A DNA stretch of 6,285 nucleotides from Acidimicrobiales bacterium (lineage in GTDB: Bacteria > Actinomycetota > Acidimicrobiia > Acidimicrobiales > Aldehydirespiratoraceae): assembly GCA_021604885.1 (NCBI GenBank), contig BQJV01000203.1:1-6285 (forward strand), read 5' to 3'. Below the pieces are notes generated by a model. That model worked only from the letters and a program-made list of their open reading frames with translations. It was not told the DNA's origin and did no database searches. Numbering within the stretch: position 1 is the stretch's first letter; each line of letters begins with the position of its first letter. The translations under genes and the position numbers were made by a program. Positions 1 to 6,220 of the stretch are shown here, piece by piece.

Positions 1-1273
1 CGGTCGAGCCCAGGTCGAGCAGCTGCGCGCCGGCCGTGATCGCCTCATGGAATCGTTGTCCATCGCCCAGGCGAGCCTCGACACCGCGGTCACCGACCTC
101 GTCGCGTCGGTGCCGGAGGCTCGCTCGTCCGCGGAGCGCGCCGGTCTGCGGGTGACATCGGAGCCGACGCCCACGGTCGACGAGCTCGAGGGCGAGATCG
201 AGGCCGCTCGGCTCGTCGGGCATCCGCTCGTCGACGACGTCGTGGACCCCGGGCCCATCGACGATGCGTTCATCACCGGCGAGGTCGAGGCGCTGACCCA
301 TCTCGACGTGCTCGAGGACGATGTGGATGCCGCCACGGCGGAGGCGGGCGACGAGGACCAAGAGCCTGAGCCCGAACCGGAGCCGGAGCCCGAACCGGAG
401 CCCTCAGTCGACGAGATCGAAGAAGCCGAAGACGCCGGGGAAGCCGAAGACACCGACGACGCGACCGCGGAGCTCTACGACGTCGAGGCCGAGGACGCCG
501 TGTCCGAGGCCGAGTCGGAACCCGCCCCGGAGGACGAGACGACCGCGGACGTGGACGACGTCTTCGCGAAGTTGCGCTCCTCGCAGGAAGCCGACGACGA
601 CGACGAATCGGAACCGGAGCCGGAGCCCGAACCCGAGCCCGAACCGGAGCCGGAGCCGGACGGACTCGATGTCGCGCGGGCCGGCGCACGCAAGCGGGCT
701 GCCGATGCCGCCGCCAAGGCGATGAAGAAGGTCCTGGTCGAGGAGCAGGGCACGCTGCTCGACGGCATCCGCCGCAGTGGCGCCGATGCCGTGAGTCTCG
801 TGATCGACGACGACGCCACCCATCGCGCCGACTACGAGAAGGCCGCCGCCCCCGCGCTCAAGGAGCTGGCCTCCGAGCTCGGAGGATCGAAACGCTCGAA
901 GCTGGCCGCGGCCTACGACCAGATCGATGCCATCGCGCTCGCGCCGGTGCGTCAACGACTGCGCGACGTCGCCGAGCGGGTGGATGATGACGACGAGCTC
1001 TCCGACACCGTGCGCGCCCTCTACCGCGAGTCGCGCGGCCGACGCCTGAACGAAGCCGCTGCGGCCGCCGCGGTGGCCGTCGACGGTCTCGTCGTGGTCG
1101 CGACGGCGTCCGGCCCCGTCCACTGGCGAGTGGAGTCCGGCGGTCCCTGCGGTCCCGACTGTGCGGACAACGAGCTCGCCGGCGAACTCGATGCCGGCAA
1201 GGAATTCCCGACGGGTGACGCCCACCCGCCGGCCCACCCCGCCTGCACCTGTTGGCTCGCGCCCGTCGAGTGA
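1..1273 (+). CDS. Acidic Glu-Pro-rich coiled-coil protein with C-terminal Mu F-like cysteine motif (5' partial)
   Basis: The frame is open from the first base (first full codon at 2) to TGA at 1271-1273, so the gene very likely starts upstream. An ATG at 47 exists but has no ribosome binding site, and the 15 codons before it read as a charged helix continuous with what follows. Numbering from that Met: residues 1-60 are helical and coiled-coil-like; 100-205 are very acidic low complexity with two Glu-Pro tracts (106-119, 189-204); 205-345 are Ala/Arg/Lys/Glu-rich helices; 358-408 form a compact tail with Trp360, Cys368-x3-Cys372, then a Pro-Pro-x-His-Pro-x-Cys-x-Cys motif (Cys400, Cys402). 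I see no other cysteines. The tail resembles the C-terminus of phage Mu F / SPP1 gp7-like minor head proteins and could bind a metal. The N-terminal coiled coil would suit a DivIVA-type protein, but the diagnostic N-terminus lies outside the window. No signal peptide or membrane segment is visible. Function unknown; it is certainly coding, with a weak family assignment. Confidence 0.88.
   Translation, partial: GRAQVEQLRAGRDRLMESLSIAQASLDTAVTDLVASVPEARSSAERAGLRVTSEPTPTVDELEGEIEAARLVGHPLVDDVVDPGPIDDAFITGEVEALTHLDVLEDDVDAATAEAGDEDQEPEPEPEPEPEPEPSVDEIEEAEDAGEAEDTDDATAELYDVEAEDAVSEAESEPAPEDETTADVDDVFAKLRSSQEADDDDESEPEPEPEPEPEPEPEPDGLDVARAGARKRAADAAAKAMKKVLVEEQGTLLDGIRRSGADAVSLVIDDDATHRADYEKAAAPALKELASELGGSKRSKLAAAYDQIDAIALAPVRQRLRDVAERVDDDDELSDTVRALYRESRGRRLNEAAAAAAVAVDGLVVVATASGPVHWRVESGGPCGPDCADNELAGELDAGKEFPTGDAHPPAHPACTCWLAPVE
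362..403 (+). repeat. Glu-Pro dipeptide repeat, first tract (7 units)
   Basis: Seven consecutive Glu-Pro codon pairs lie in the acidic linker of the first gene. Codons alternate between GAG/GAA and CCG/CCC/CCT, so the DNA is an imperfect hexamer repeat, not a perfect microsatellite. The protein segment should be an extended, stiff, negatively charged spacer. Tracts of this kind often vary in length between strains. Confidence 0.9.
611..658 (+). repeat. Glu-Pro dipeptide repeat, second tract (8 units)
   Basis: Eight consecutive Glu-Pro pairs follow an Asp-rich run (Asp-Asp-Asp-Asp-Glu-Ser). The DNA shares hexamer blocks with the tract at 362-403, which suggests duplication or slippage. Together the two tracts bracket about 70 acidic residues and separate the N-terminal coiled coil from the basic/alanine-rich C-terminal helices. 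Confidence 0.9.
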
Positions 1274-1281
1274 CGACACGG

Positions 1282-1320
1282 ATCGGCCGAGTCGACTCCG
1301 CCACGCGCTGAGCGGCCGAT
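1282..1320. other. 8-bp inverted repeat between the first gene and UPF0182
   Basis: ATCGGCCG at 1282-1289 is the exact reverse complement of CGGCCGAT at 1313-1320, with a 23-base centre containing a second small palindrome (AGTCGACT, 1290-1297). The repeat begins 8 bases after the upstream stop codon, and its right arm touches the putative -10 box of UPF0182. It could be a weak terminator without a U-tract, or an operator. The arms are short and GC-rich, so chance is possible. Confidence 0.35.
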
Positions 1321-1325
1321 AGCCT
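1320..1325 (+). promoter_or_regulatory. Putative -10 box for a leaderless UPF0182 transcript
   Basis: TAGCCT matches the TANNNT pattern of actinobacterial -10 elements and ends 7 bases before the ATG at 1333. That spacing would place the transcription start on or next to the start codon. The bases between box and ATG contain no purine-rich Shine-Dalgarno, which agrees with leaderless translation. No convincing -35 hexamer is seen at the usual distance. Confidence 0.4.
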
Positions 1326-1332
1326 GCACTCG

Positions 1333-4300
1333 ATGCGCGCTGCTGATGATCTGCCCCGTCGCGAGTCCGGAAGCGGGAGTGGCCGCGGGCGGGTGATTGC
1401 CGTCGTCGCCGTGATCGTGCTGATCATCCTGGCGACGTCGCTGCAGGGTCTCGCCGGCTTCTACACCGACTATCTGTGGTTCGAGTCCCTCGGCCAGTCG
1501 GCCGTGTGGCGTCGGGTGCTGGGCGCGAAGGTCGTCCTGACGCTGATCTTCGGCGGGATCTTCTTCGTGTTCATGTGGCTGAACCTCTTCCTCACGGACC
1601 GCGCCGCGCCGACATTTCGCCCGGCCGGGCCCGAGGAGGAGCTCCTCGCCCGGTATCACGACGTGGTCGCCGGCCGGAAGGGCCTCGTGCGCACCGGCGT
1701 GTCGCTGCTGTTCGCTCTGATCGCCGCCGCCGGCGTGTCGTCGGAATGGGAGACCTGGCTCCTGTTCACCAACCGGCAGGACTTCGGGATCGAGGATCCG
1801 CAGTTCGGTCGGGACATCGGCTTCTACGTGTTCCAACTCCCGTTCCTCACCTTCGTGGTGAGTTGGGCGTTCGCTGCGTTCGTCATCATCTTCATCCTGA
1901 CGGCGGTCAGTCACTATCTGAACGGTTCGATCCGGATCACCGCCGTCGCCGGGAGCCGGGCGACGCCGAACGTCAAGGTGCACCTCTCCGGCATCCTCGC
2001 CGTCCTCGCCCTGATCAAGGCCGCGGACTACTGGCTCGACCGCTACCAGCTCACCCTGTCGGAGCGTGGAGTCGTGGACGGCGCGCTCTACACGGACATC
2101 AATGCGCAGCTCCCGGCGATCTATCTCCTGATCGCGATCTCGCTGTCCGCCGTGGTGCTGCTGGTCATCAACCTCCGGTTGCGGGGCTGGACCATGCCGG
2201 TGCTCGCGGTCGGGCTCTGGGCGTTCACGGCGATCGTCGTGGGCGGGATCTACCCGGCGTTTGTCCAGCGGTTCCAGGTCCAGCCGAACGAGACGACCCG
2301 CGAGGCCGAGTTCGTGGCCCGCAACATCGAAGCGACGAACTTCGCCTTCGGCCTGGACGACATTCAGCCCGAGGACTTCACCTACACCGAGGAACTCACC
2401 GCCGAGCAGCTGCGCAACAACGCGGCCGCGGTCGCCAACGCCCGCCTGTTGGACCCGGTCGCCGTGCATCCGACCTTCGAGCGGGAGCAGGCCGAGCGGG
2501 AGTTCTACCGGTTCGTCGGCGAGGAACTGTTCGACCCGGGGCGCCGGGCCGGCACCGACCCGCAGCTCTTCCTCGACACCGATCGCTACGAGATCGACGG
2601 CGAGGTCCGTCAGGTCGTCGTGGGCGCGCGCGAGCTCGATCTCGGCGGCGGGTTGAGCTGGGAGCGCCAGCATGTGCGCCTGACCCACGGCTACGGCATC
2701 GCGATGGCAACCGCCGACTCGACGACGAGCTCCGGCTCGCCGGACTTCGTCGTGGCCGGTCTCCCCACCACGGCGGACGAGTCGATCGACCTCGAGGTCG
2801 AGAATCCGCAGATCTACCACGGCGAAGATCTCGGCGGCTACGCGCTCGTGTCCACCACGGTCGACGAGATCGACTATGTCGACTCGGTCACCGGCACCGA
2901 CGTGCCGTTCGCCTACACCGGCACCGGCGGTGTCGAGATGGGGTCGTTCCTGCGCAAGGCCGCGTTCGCCCTGCGCTTCAGCGAGATCGACCCGCTCATC
3001 TCGAACTTCGTCGATGACGACACCCGCATCATCTACAACCGCGACGTCCACAATCGCGTCGAGGCGCTCGCGCCGTTCCTCAAGTTCGACGCCGACGCGT
3101 ACCCGGTCATCGCCGATGGTCGGATCTTCTACGTCATCGACGGCTACACCACGTCGAACCGCTTCCCGTACAGCGAGAGCAGCGACAACGGGCGGTTGCA
3201 GGAGGGCGGCCTGGCCGGGTCGGACTTCAACTATGTCCGCAACTCCGTGAAGGCCGTGGTCGACGCCTACGACGGCACCGTGTCCTTCTACGTGATGCCG
3301 ATCGACGACCCGATCATCCGTGCCTGGCGGGGCGCGTTCCCGAACCTGTTCTCCGACTTCGACGAGATGCCGCAGACGCTGCGCGACCACCTGCGTTACC
3401 CGCAGGACCTCTTCCGGGTGCAGACCAACATGTACGCCCGCTATCAGGTCAACGATCCCGAGGCGCTCATCATCGGCACCGAGGCGTGGGCTGTCTCGCA
3501 GGACCCGGGCCGCTCGGTGCGCGCCGGTGGCACCGCCGAGACGAGCATCGACGAGCTGGGCGTGGAGACCACCCGTGAGCAGCGGGTCAACCCCTACTAC
3601 ACGCTGATGCAGCTCCCCGGCGAGGACGAGGCGTCGTTCGTGACGCTGCGCACCTTCGTGCCGTCGTCGGACGACGACACCCGCAAGGAGCTCGAAGCCT
3701 TCGTGGTCGGAGAGACGACCGCGGACGGACAGTCGCGCCTCGTCAGCTATGAGATGAACTCCGCGTCCGTTCCCGGCCCCGTGCTCGTGGCCACCAGCGT
3801 CGGCCAGAACGAGGAGATCTCCGCACTGCTGACACTCCTCGACGCCAATGGCTCGGCCGTCGAGTTCAGCGACGTGCTGCTCATCCCGATCGACGATGCC
3901 ATCCTCTGGGTGCGGTCGCTCTATGTCGCAGCCGAGGGCACCAGTGTGCCGACCCTGGAGAAGGTGATCGTCTCCGTCGGCGAAGGCGAGCAGCTCGCGA
4001 TCGGCGAGACGTTCCAGGAGGCGCTCGAGAATCTCTTCCCGGGCGAGTCCTTCGACGATCTGGTCGCGCGTCCGGCCGGCGGAGAACTGGCACCGATCAT
4101 CGACCCGCCTCCCACCAACGGCGACGGCGACCCGCCGACCGACGACGGTTTGCCGGACACCGAAGGCGAGCTGCTCATCGAGATCGATCGGGAGTTCCGC
4201 GCGGCCGACGAAGCGCTCGCCGAGGACCCGCCCGACCGCGTCGCCTGGGCCGAGGCGCAGGACCGCATCGCCGAGTTGCTCGACCACTTCCGTTCGCTGA

Positions 4301-4344
4301 ACGAGCCGCCGGAGCCGGTCGACCCCGGTGAGGTCGACAGCTGA
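1333..4344 (+). CDS. UPF0182 (COG1615) family integral membrane protein
   Basis: This 1003-residue protein has the full length and order of the UPF0182 family. Seven hydrophobic helices lie at about 21-43, 65-87, 119-135, 170-192, 216-233, 261-281 and 287-307. Family signatures include Asp-x-Leu-Trp-Phe-Glu-Ser-Leu-Gly (46-54), DPQFGRDIGFYVFQLPF (155-171), HYLNGSIR (194-201), ADYWLDRY (231-238), VQ-x-F-x-V-x-PNE (311-320) and RYPQDLFRVQ (688-697) followed by NMYARY. Residues from about 310 to 920 form a large soluble domain, probably outside the cytoplasm. After about 923 come an acidic Pro/Asp/Gly linker and a terminal charged helix (about 946-990). ATG at 1333 is chosen because it gives a short polar arginine-containing lead into helix 1 and sits 7 bases after a -10-like box; no Shine-Dalgarno is present. 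The stop codon overlaps the next gene's start. The family's biochemical role is not established; a cell-envelope role is only inference. No frameshift or missing segment is apparent. Confidence 0.95.
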   Translation: MRAADDLPRRESGSGSGRGRVIAVVAVIVLIILATSLQGLAGFYTDYLWFESLGQSAVWRRVLGAKVVLTLIFGGIFFVFMWLNLFLTDRAAPTFRPAGPEEELLARYHDVVAGRKGLVRTGVSLLFALIAAAGVSSEWETWLLFTNRQDFGIEDPQFGRDIGFYVFQLPFLTFVVSWAFAAFVIIFILTAVSHYLNGSIRITAVAGSRATPNVKVHLSGILAVLALIKAADYWLDRYQLTLSERGVVDGALYTDINAQLPAIYLLIAISLSAVVLLVINLRLRGWTMPVLAVGLWAFTAIVVGGIYPAFVQRFQVQPNETTREAEFVARNIEATNFAFGLDDIQPEDFTYTEELTAEQLRNNAAAVANARLLDPVAVHPTFEREQAEREFYRFVGEELFDPGRRAGTDPQLFLDTDRYEIDGEVRQVVVGARELDLGGGLSWERQHVRLTHGYGIAMATADSTTSSGSPDFVVAGLPTTADESIDLEVENPQIYHGEDLGGYALVSTTVDEIDYVDSVTGTDVPFAYTGTGGVEMGSFLRKAAFALRFSEIDPLISNFVDDDTRIIYNRDVHNRVEALAPFLKFDADAYPVIADGRIFYVIDGYTTSNRFPYSESSDNGRLQEGGLAGSDFNYVRNSVKAVVDAYDGTVSFYVMPIDDPIIRAWRGAFPNLFSDFDEMPQTLRDHLRYPQDLFRVQTNMYARYQVNDPEALIIGTEAWAVSQDPGRSVRAGGTAETSIDELGVETTREQRVNPYYTLMQLPGEDEASFVTLRTFVPSSDDDTRKELEAFVVGETTADGQSRLVSYEMNSASVPGPVLVATSVGQNEEISALLTLLDANGSAVEFSDVLLIPIDDAILWVRSLYVAAEGTSVPTLEKVIVSVGEGEQLAIGETFQEALENLFPGESFDDLVARPAGGELAPIIDPPPTNGDGDPPTDDGLPDTEGELLIEIDREFRAADEALAEDPPDRVAWAEAQDRIAELLDHFRSLNEPPEPVDPGEVDS
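4330..4334 (+). promoter_or_regulatory. Ribosome binding site that decides the CTG start of the phosphorylase
   Basis: GAGGT, inside GGTGAGG at 4327-4333, matches the anti-Shine-Dalgarno core and lies 6 bases before CTG at 4341. It is embedded in the last codons of UPF0182. This spacing favours the CTG over any later codon. The GTG at 4328 overlaps this element but is in the wrong frame for the phosphorylase. Confidence 0.65.
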
Positions 4345-5966
4345 CCGATCGGCTCGGCCTGCTCCGCCGTCTCTACGGCGCCGCGGCCGACGACCTGGCT
4401 CGCGAGATCAACACGCGCGTCGCCGGCGCCGAACGCCCGGCTCGCCGCCGCGAGCGTTGGACGGAACAGGACGCGTGGCTGATCGCGTACCCGGATCACT
4501 TCGGGTCCGGCGGCATCGCCGCGGTGACCGAGGTGGTCGATGCACTGGCGCCGGCGATCAACGGGGTCCACGTGCTGCCCTTCCATCCGTCGTCGGGGGA
4601 CGGCGGCTTCAGTGTCCGGGACCATGCCGTCGTCGACTCGGCCGTCGGAGTCTGGAGCGATCTCGCCGATCTCGGCACACGGCACCGTCTGATGGCGGAC
4701 GCGGTGGTCAACCATGTCTCCGCCCAGGGCACCTGGTTTCGGTCGTGGCTCGCCGGCGATCCGGCGGTCGACGGCTTCTTTCGCACCTTGCCGCCCGATG
4801 TCGACCTCGGTGCGGTGGTCCGACCCCGGCCCGGCGCGCCGGTGGCGTCATTCCGACGGAGGGGTGAGCCGGTCGATGTGTGGGCCACGTTCAGTGCGGA
4901 CCAGGTCGATCTCGACTATCGCACGCCGGCTGTCCTGCTCGCGATCGTCGAGGTGCTGCTCCGCTACGTGGCCGCCGGTGCCGACGCCATCCGGCTGGAC
5001 GCGGTCGCCTACCTCTGGAAGGAGCCTGCCCGTCCGTCCATCCACGAGCCCGAGACGCACGCGCTGGTGGCGGTGATGCGCAGCGTCCTGGACGATGTCG
5101 ATCCGTCGATCGTGCTCATCACGGAGACGAACGTCCCCCATGCCGACAACGTCTCCTACTTCGGCTCGACCGAGGAGCCCGAGGCCGACGCGGTCTACCA
5201 GTTCACGCTCGCGCCGCTCGTGCTCCACGCTGCGCTCACGGGTGATGCCGGCCCGCTGCGTTCGTGGGCGGAGCAGCTTCGACGCCCGGCGGGCACGACG
5301 TTCGTCAACTTCCTCGCGAGTCACGATGGCGTCGGTGTGCGTCCGGCCCGTGGCTGGCTCGAGGACGATCAGATCGAGGCACTCGCCGAGGCCTGCCGCT
5401 CGGTCGGCGGGGTGGTCAACGAGGCGGCGTCCGGCGGGGGGAGCGAGCCCTACGAACTCGCCGCGACGTGGCGGGCGCTGTGTGGACATGGCGCGGACGA
5501 CGAGACGGCTGACGATCGGGTCCTGGCGACCCACGCCGTGATGTTCGCGCTCGCCGGCGTGCCGCTCGTCTACGCCCACTCGCTCGCCGCCTCGGGCAAC
5601 GACACCGCCCGCTTCGCGGCGACCGGCCACGGGCGGGATCTCAACCGTGGCCGCTTCGCCGCACCGGCGGCGTTCCTCGACGCGGCGACCTCGCGGGGAT
5701 CGGAGCTCTTGTCCCTGCTGGCGCGTCGACGGTCGTGCCCGGCGTTTCACCCCGACGCGGACCAACGAATCCGCCCGGCGGAGCGCGGGCTGTTCGTGAT
5801 CGAACGATCGGCGGGATCGTCGCGAGCACTTGTCGCGGTCAACTTCGGACCGGAGCCGGCGCCCGTGGACATCGGACGCGGCTGGCTGGACGCGGCGGGC
5901 GACGAACTCGACGAGACCGTCATGGCGGCGCCGCTCGCCGTCGTCTGGGCGCACGTACCGGCCTGA
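4341..5966 (+). CDS. GH13 subfamily 18 glycoside phosphorylase (sucrose / glucosylglycerate phosphorylase type)
   Basis: The enzyme is predicted to split an alpha-glucoside with phosphate, releasing alpha-glucose 1-phosphate, in the cytoplasm (no signal peptide). From CTG 4341 it is 541 residues, in the family range. The (beta/alpha)8 landmarks are present: WLIAYPD (46-52), VHVLPFHPSSGDGGFS (76-91), DAVVNH (120-125), RLDA with nucleophile Asp220, ITE with acid/base Glu262, and SHDG with stabilising Asp329. GRDLNR (431-436) matches a conserved C-terminal family motif. The first GTG (4524) would delete the conserved strand 1, so the start must be upstream. No ATG, GTG or TTG lies in frame between the stop at 4329-4331 and 4524. 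CTG 4341 overlaps the UPF0182 stop as CTGA, with GAGGT 6 bases before it. RLDAVAYLWKE, ITETNVPHADNVSYFG and FLASHDGVGVRP resemble the glucosylglycerate/glucosylglycerol phosphorylase branch (E. coli YcjM type) more than classical sucrose phosphorylase. The acceptor is not certain. Confidence 0.92.
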   Translation: MTDRLGLLRRLYGAAADDLAREINTRVAGAERPARRRERWTEQDAWLIAYPDHFGSGGIAAVTEVVDALAPAINGVHVLPFHPSSGDGGFSVRDHAVVDSAVGVWSDLADLGTRHRLMADAVVNHVSAQGTWFRSWLAGDPAVDGFFRTLPPDVDLGAVVRPRPGAPVASFRRRGEPVDVWATFSADQVDLDYRTPAVLLAIVEVLLRYVAAGADAIRLDAVAYLWKEPARPSIHEPETHALVAVMRSVLDDVDPSIVLITETNVPHADNVSYFGSTEEPEADAVYQFTLAPLVLHAALTGDAGPLRSWAEQLRRPAGTTFVNFLASHDGVGVRPARGWLEDDQIEALAEACRSVGGVVNEAASGGGSEPYELAATWRALCGHGADDETADDRVLATHAVMFALAGVPLVYAHSLAASGNDTARFAATGHGRDLNRGRFAAPAAFLDAATSRGSELLSLLARRRSCPAFHPDADQRIRPAERGLFVIERSAGSSRALVAVNFGPEPAPVDIGRGWLDAAGDELDETVMAAPLAVVWAHVPA

Positions 5967-5968
5967 CC

Positions 5969-5989
5969 CGGCTCCCGGAGCCGTTGTGT
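5969..5989 (+). terminator. Small hairpin just after the phosphorylase stop
   Basis: CGGCTCC (5969-5975) and GGAGCCG (5977-5983) are exact reverse complements; as RNA this gives about 6 bp around a 3-base loop. It starts 2 bases after the stop codon and is followed by TTGTGT, a weak U-rich tail. It could be a short intrinsic terminator for the UPF0182-phosphorylase unit. The tail also forms the left arm of the palindrome at 5984-6005, so the two elements overlap. Confidence 0.45.
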
Positions 5990-6005
5990 CCGATTCCTGA
6001 CGCAA
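5984..6005. repeat. Operator-like palindrome, copy 1
   Basis: Arms TTGTGTC and GACGCAA (6 of 7 positions complementary) flank the 8-base centre CGATTCCT. The site shares the core pattern TTGTGT-Y-CGATTCC with copy 2 at 6031-6051. The size and dyad symmetry suit a dimeric helix-turn-helix regulator. The left arm may also serve as the tail of the hairpin at 5969-5983. Confidence 0.45.
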
Positions 6006-6030
6006 CCGACGTCGCGTGGCTGACGAACCC

Positions 6031-6051
6031 TTGTGTTCGATTCCGACACAA
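6031..6051. repeat. Operator-like palindrome, copy 2
   Basis: Perfect arms TTGTGT (6031-6036) and ACACAA (6046-6051) surround the 9-base centre TCGATTCCG. It is a direct repeat of copy 1, with starts 47 bases apart, and is the more symmetric of the two. It lies about 170 bases upstream of the secreted-protein gene and 65 bases after the phosphorylase stop. A GACAC pentamer is in its right arm, with another at 6056-6060. The regulator is unknown. Confidence 0.5.
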
Positions 6052-6131
6052 TGGAGACACGACAAACAACAGTTCTTGGGCGGCGGTCTGAGAATTCCGG
6101 TGTGGGGCGCGGCGGCTTCCACCGGATCCCT

Positions 6132-6174
6132 CGTGGCTCCGGGCCTCTCCCTTCGGGAGGGGCCCGGAGTCGCG
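6132..6174 (+). terminator. Strong 20-bp GC-rich hairpin (probable terminator)
   Basis: CTCCGGGCCTCTCCC (6137-6151) pairs with GGGAGGGGCCCGGAG (6155-6169) around a TTC loop, giving 15 bp with one G-U. The stem extends five more pairs outward (6132-6136 with 6170-6174, two of them G-U). An alternative fold closes a UUCG tetraloop with one bulged C. There is no U-tract on either side, as is common for terminators in high-GC actinobacteria. It lies 46 bases before the ATG at 6221, so it could also act as a leader or attenuator structure if transcription starts upstream of it. Confidence 0.65.
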
Positions 6175-6185
6175 TCCGGCCGGAC

Positions 6186-6191
6186 TACCGT
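6186..6191 (+). promoter_or_regulatory. Possible -10 box for the secreted-protein gene
   Basis: TACCGT fits TANNNT and lies 29 bases before the ATG at 6221, just after the large hairpin. Transcription would start near 6198 and leave a leader of about 22 bases containing the GGAGGT. No -35 match is seen; that position falls inside the hairpin. This is a weak call. Confidence 0.25.
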
Positions 6192-6208
6192 TGTGCATCC
6201 ACTCGCCC

Positions 6209-6214
6209 GGAGGT
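6209..6214 (+). promoter_or_regulatory. Ribosome binding site of the gene starting at 6221
   Basis: GGAGGT is a full-strength Shine-Dalgarno with a 6-base spacer to the ATG at 6221. It is the clearest ribosome binding site in the window and firmly fixes this start. Confidence 0.85.
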
Positions 6215-6220
6215 CCCCCA

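Noticed and set aside
1..1273. Prophage remnant suggested by the Mu F-like tail
   Set aside because: No portal, terminase, capsid or integrase gene lies in the window and the neighbouring genes are not phage genes, so a chromosomal protein carrying the motif is more likely.
1021..4287. A 1088-codon open frame on the minus strand, antisense to UPF0182
   Set aside because: It lies wholly opposite genes with clear family motifs, its product is a monotonous Arg/Asp/Val/Glu-rich string without domains, and such long antisense frames arise from the G/C third-position bias of high-GC genes.
4328..4867. GTG at 4328 as an overlapping start for a 179-codon gene
   Set aside because: This frame is out of phase with the phosphorylase and gives an Arg/Pro/Gly-rich product. 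The GTG is part of the ribosome binding site for CTG 4341.
4524..5966. GTG at 4524 as the phosphorylase start
   Set aside because: It would remove WLIAYPD and the first barrel strand, conserved in the family, and has no Shine-Dalgarno before it.
6029..6053. tRNA-like T-loop (GTTCGATTCC)
   Set aside because: The bases flanking the loop do not form a 5-bp T-stem (only the closing G-C fits), and no acceptor, D or anticodon arm can be built around it. The palindrome explains the sequence better.
6096..6126. 7-bp inverted repeat TCCGGTG/CACCGGA
   Set aside because: A 17-base loop and a short stem make it marginal beside the much stronger hairpin that follows at 6132-6174.
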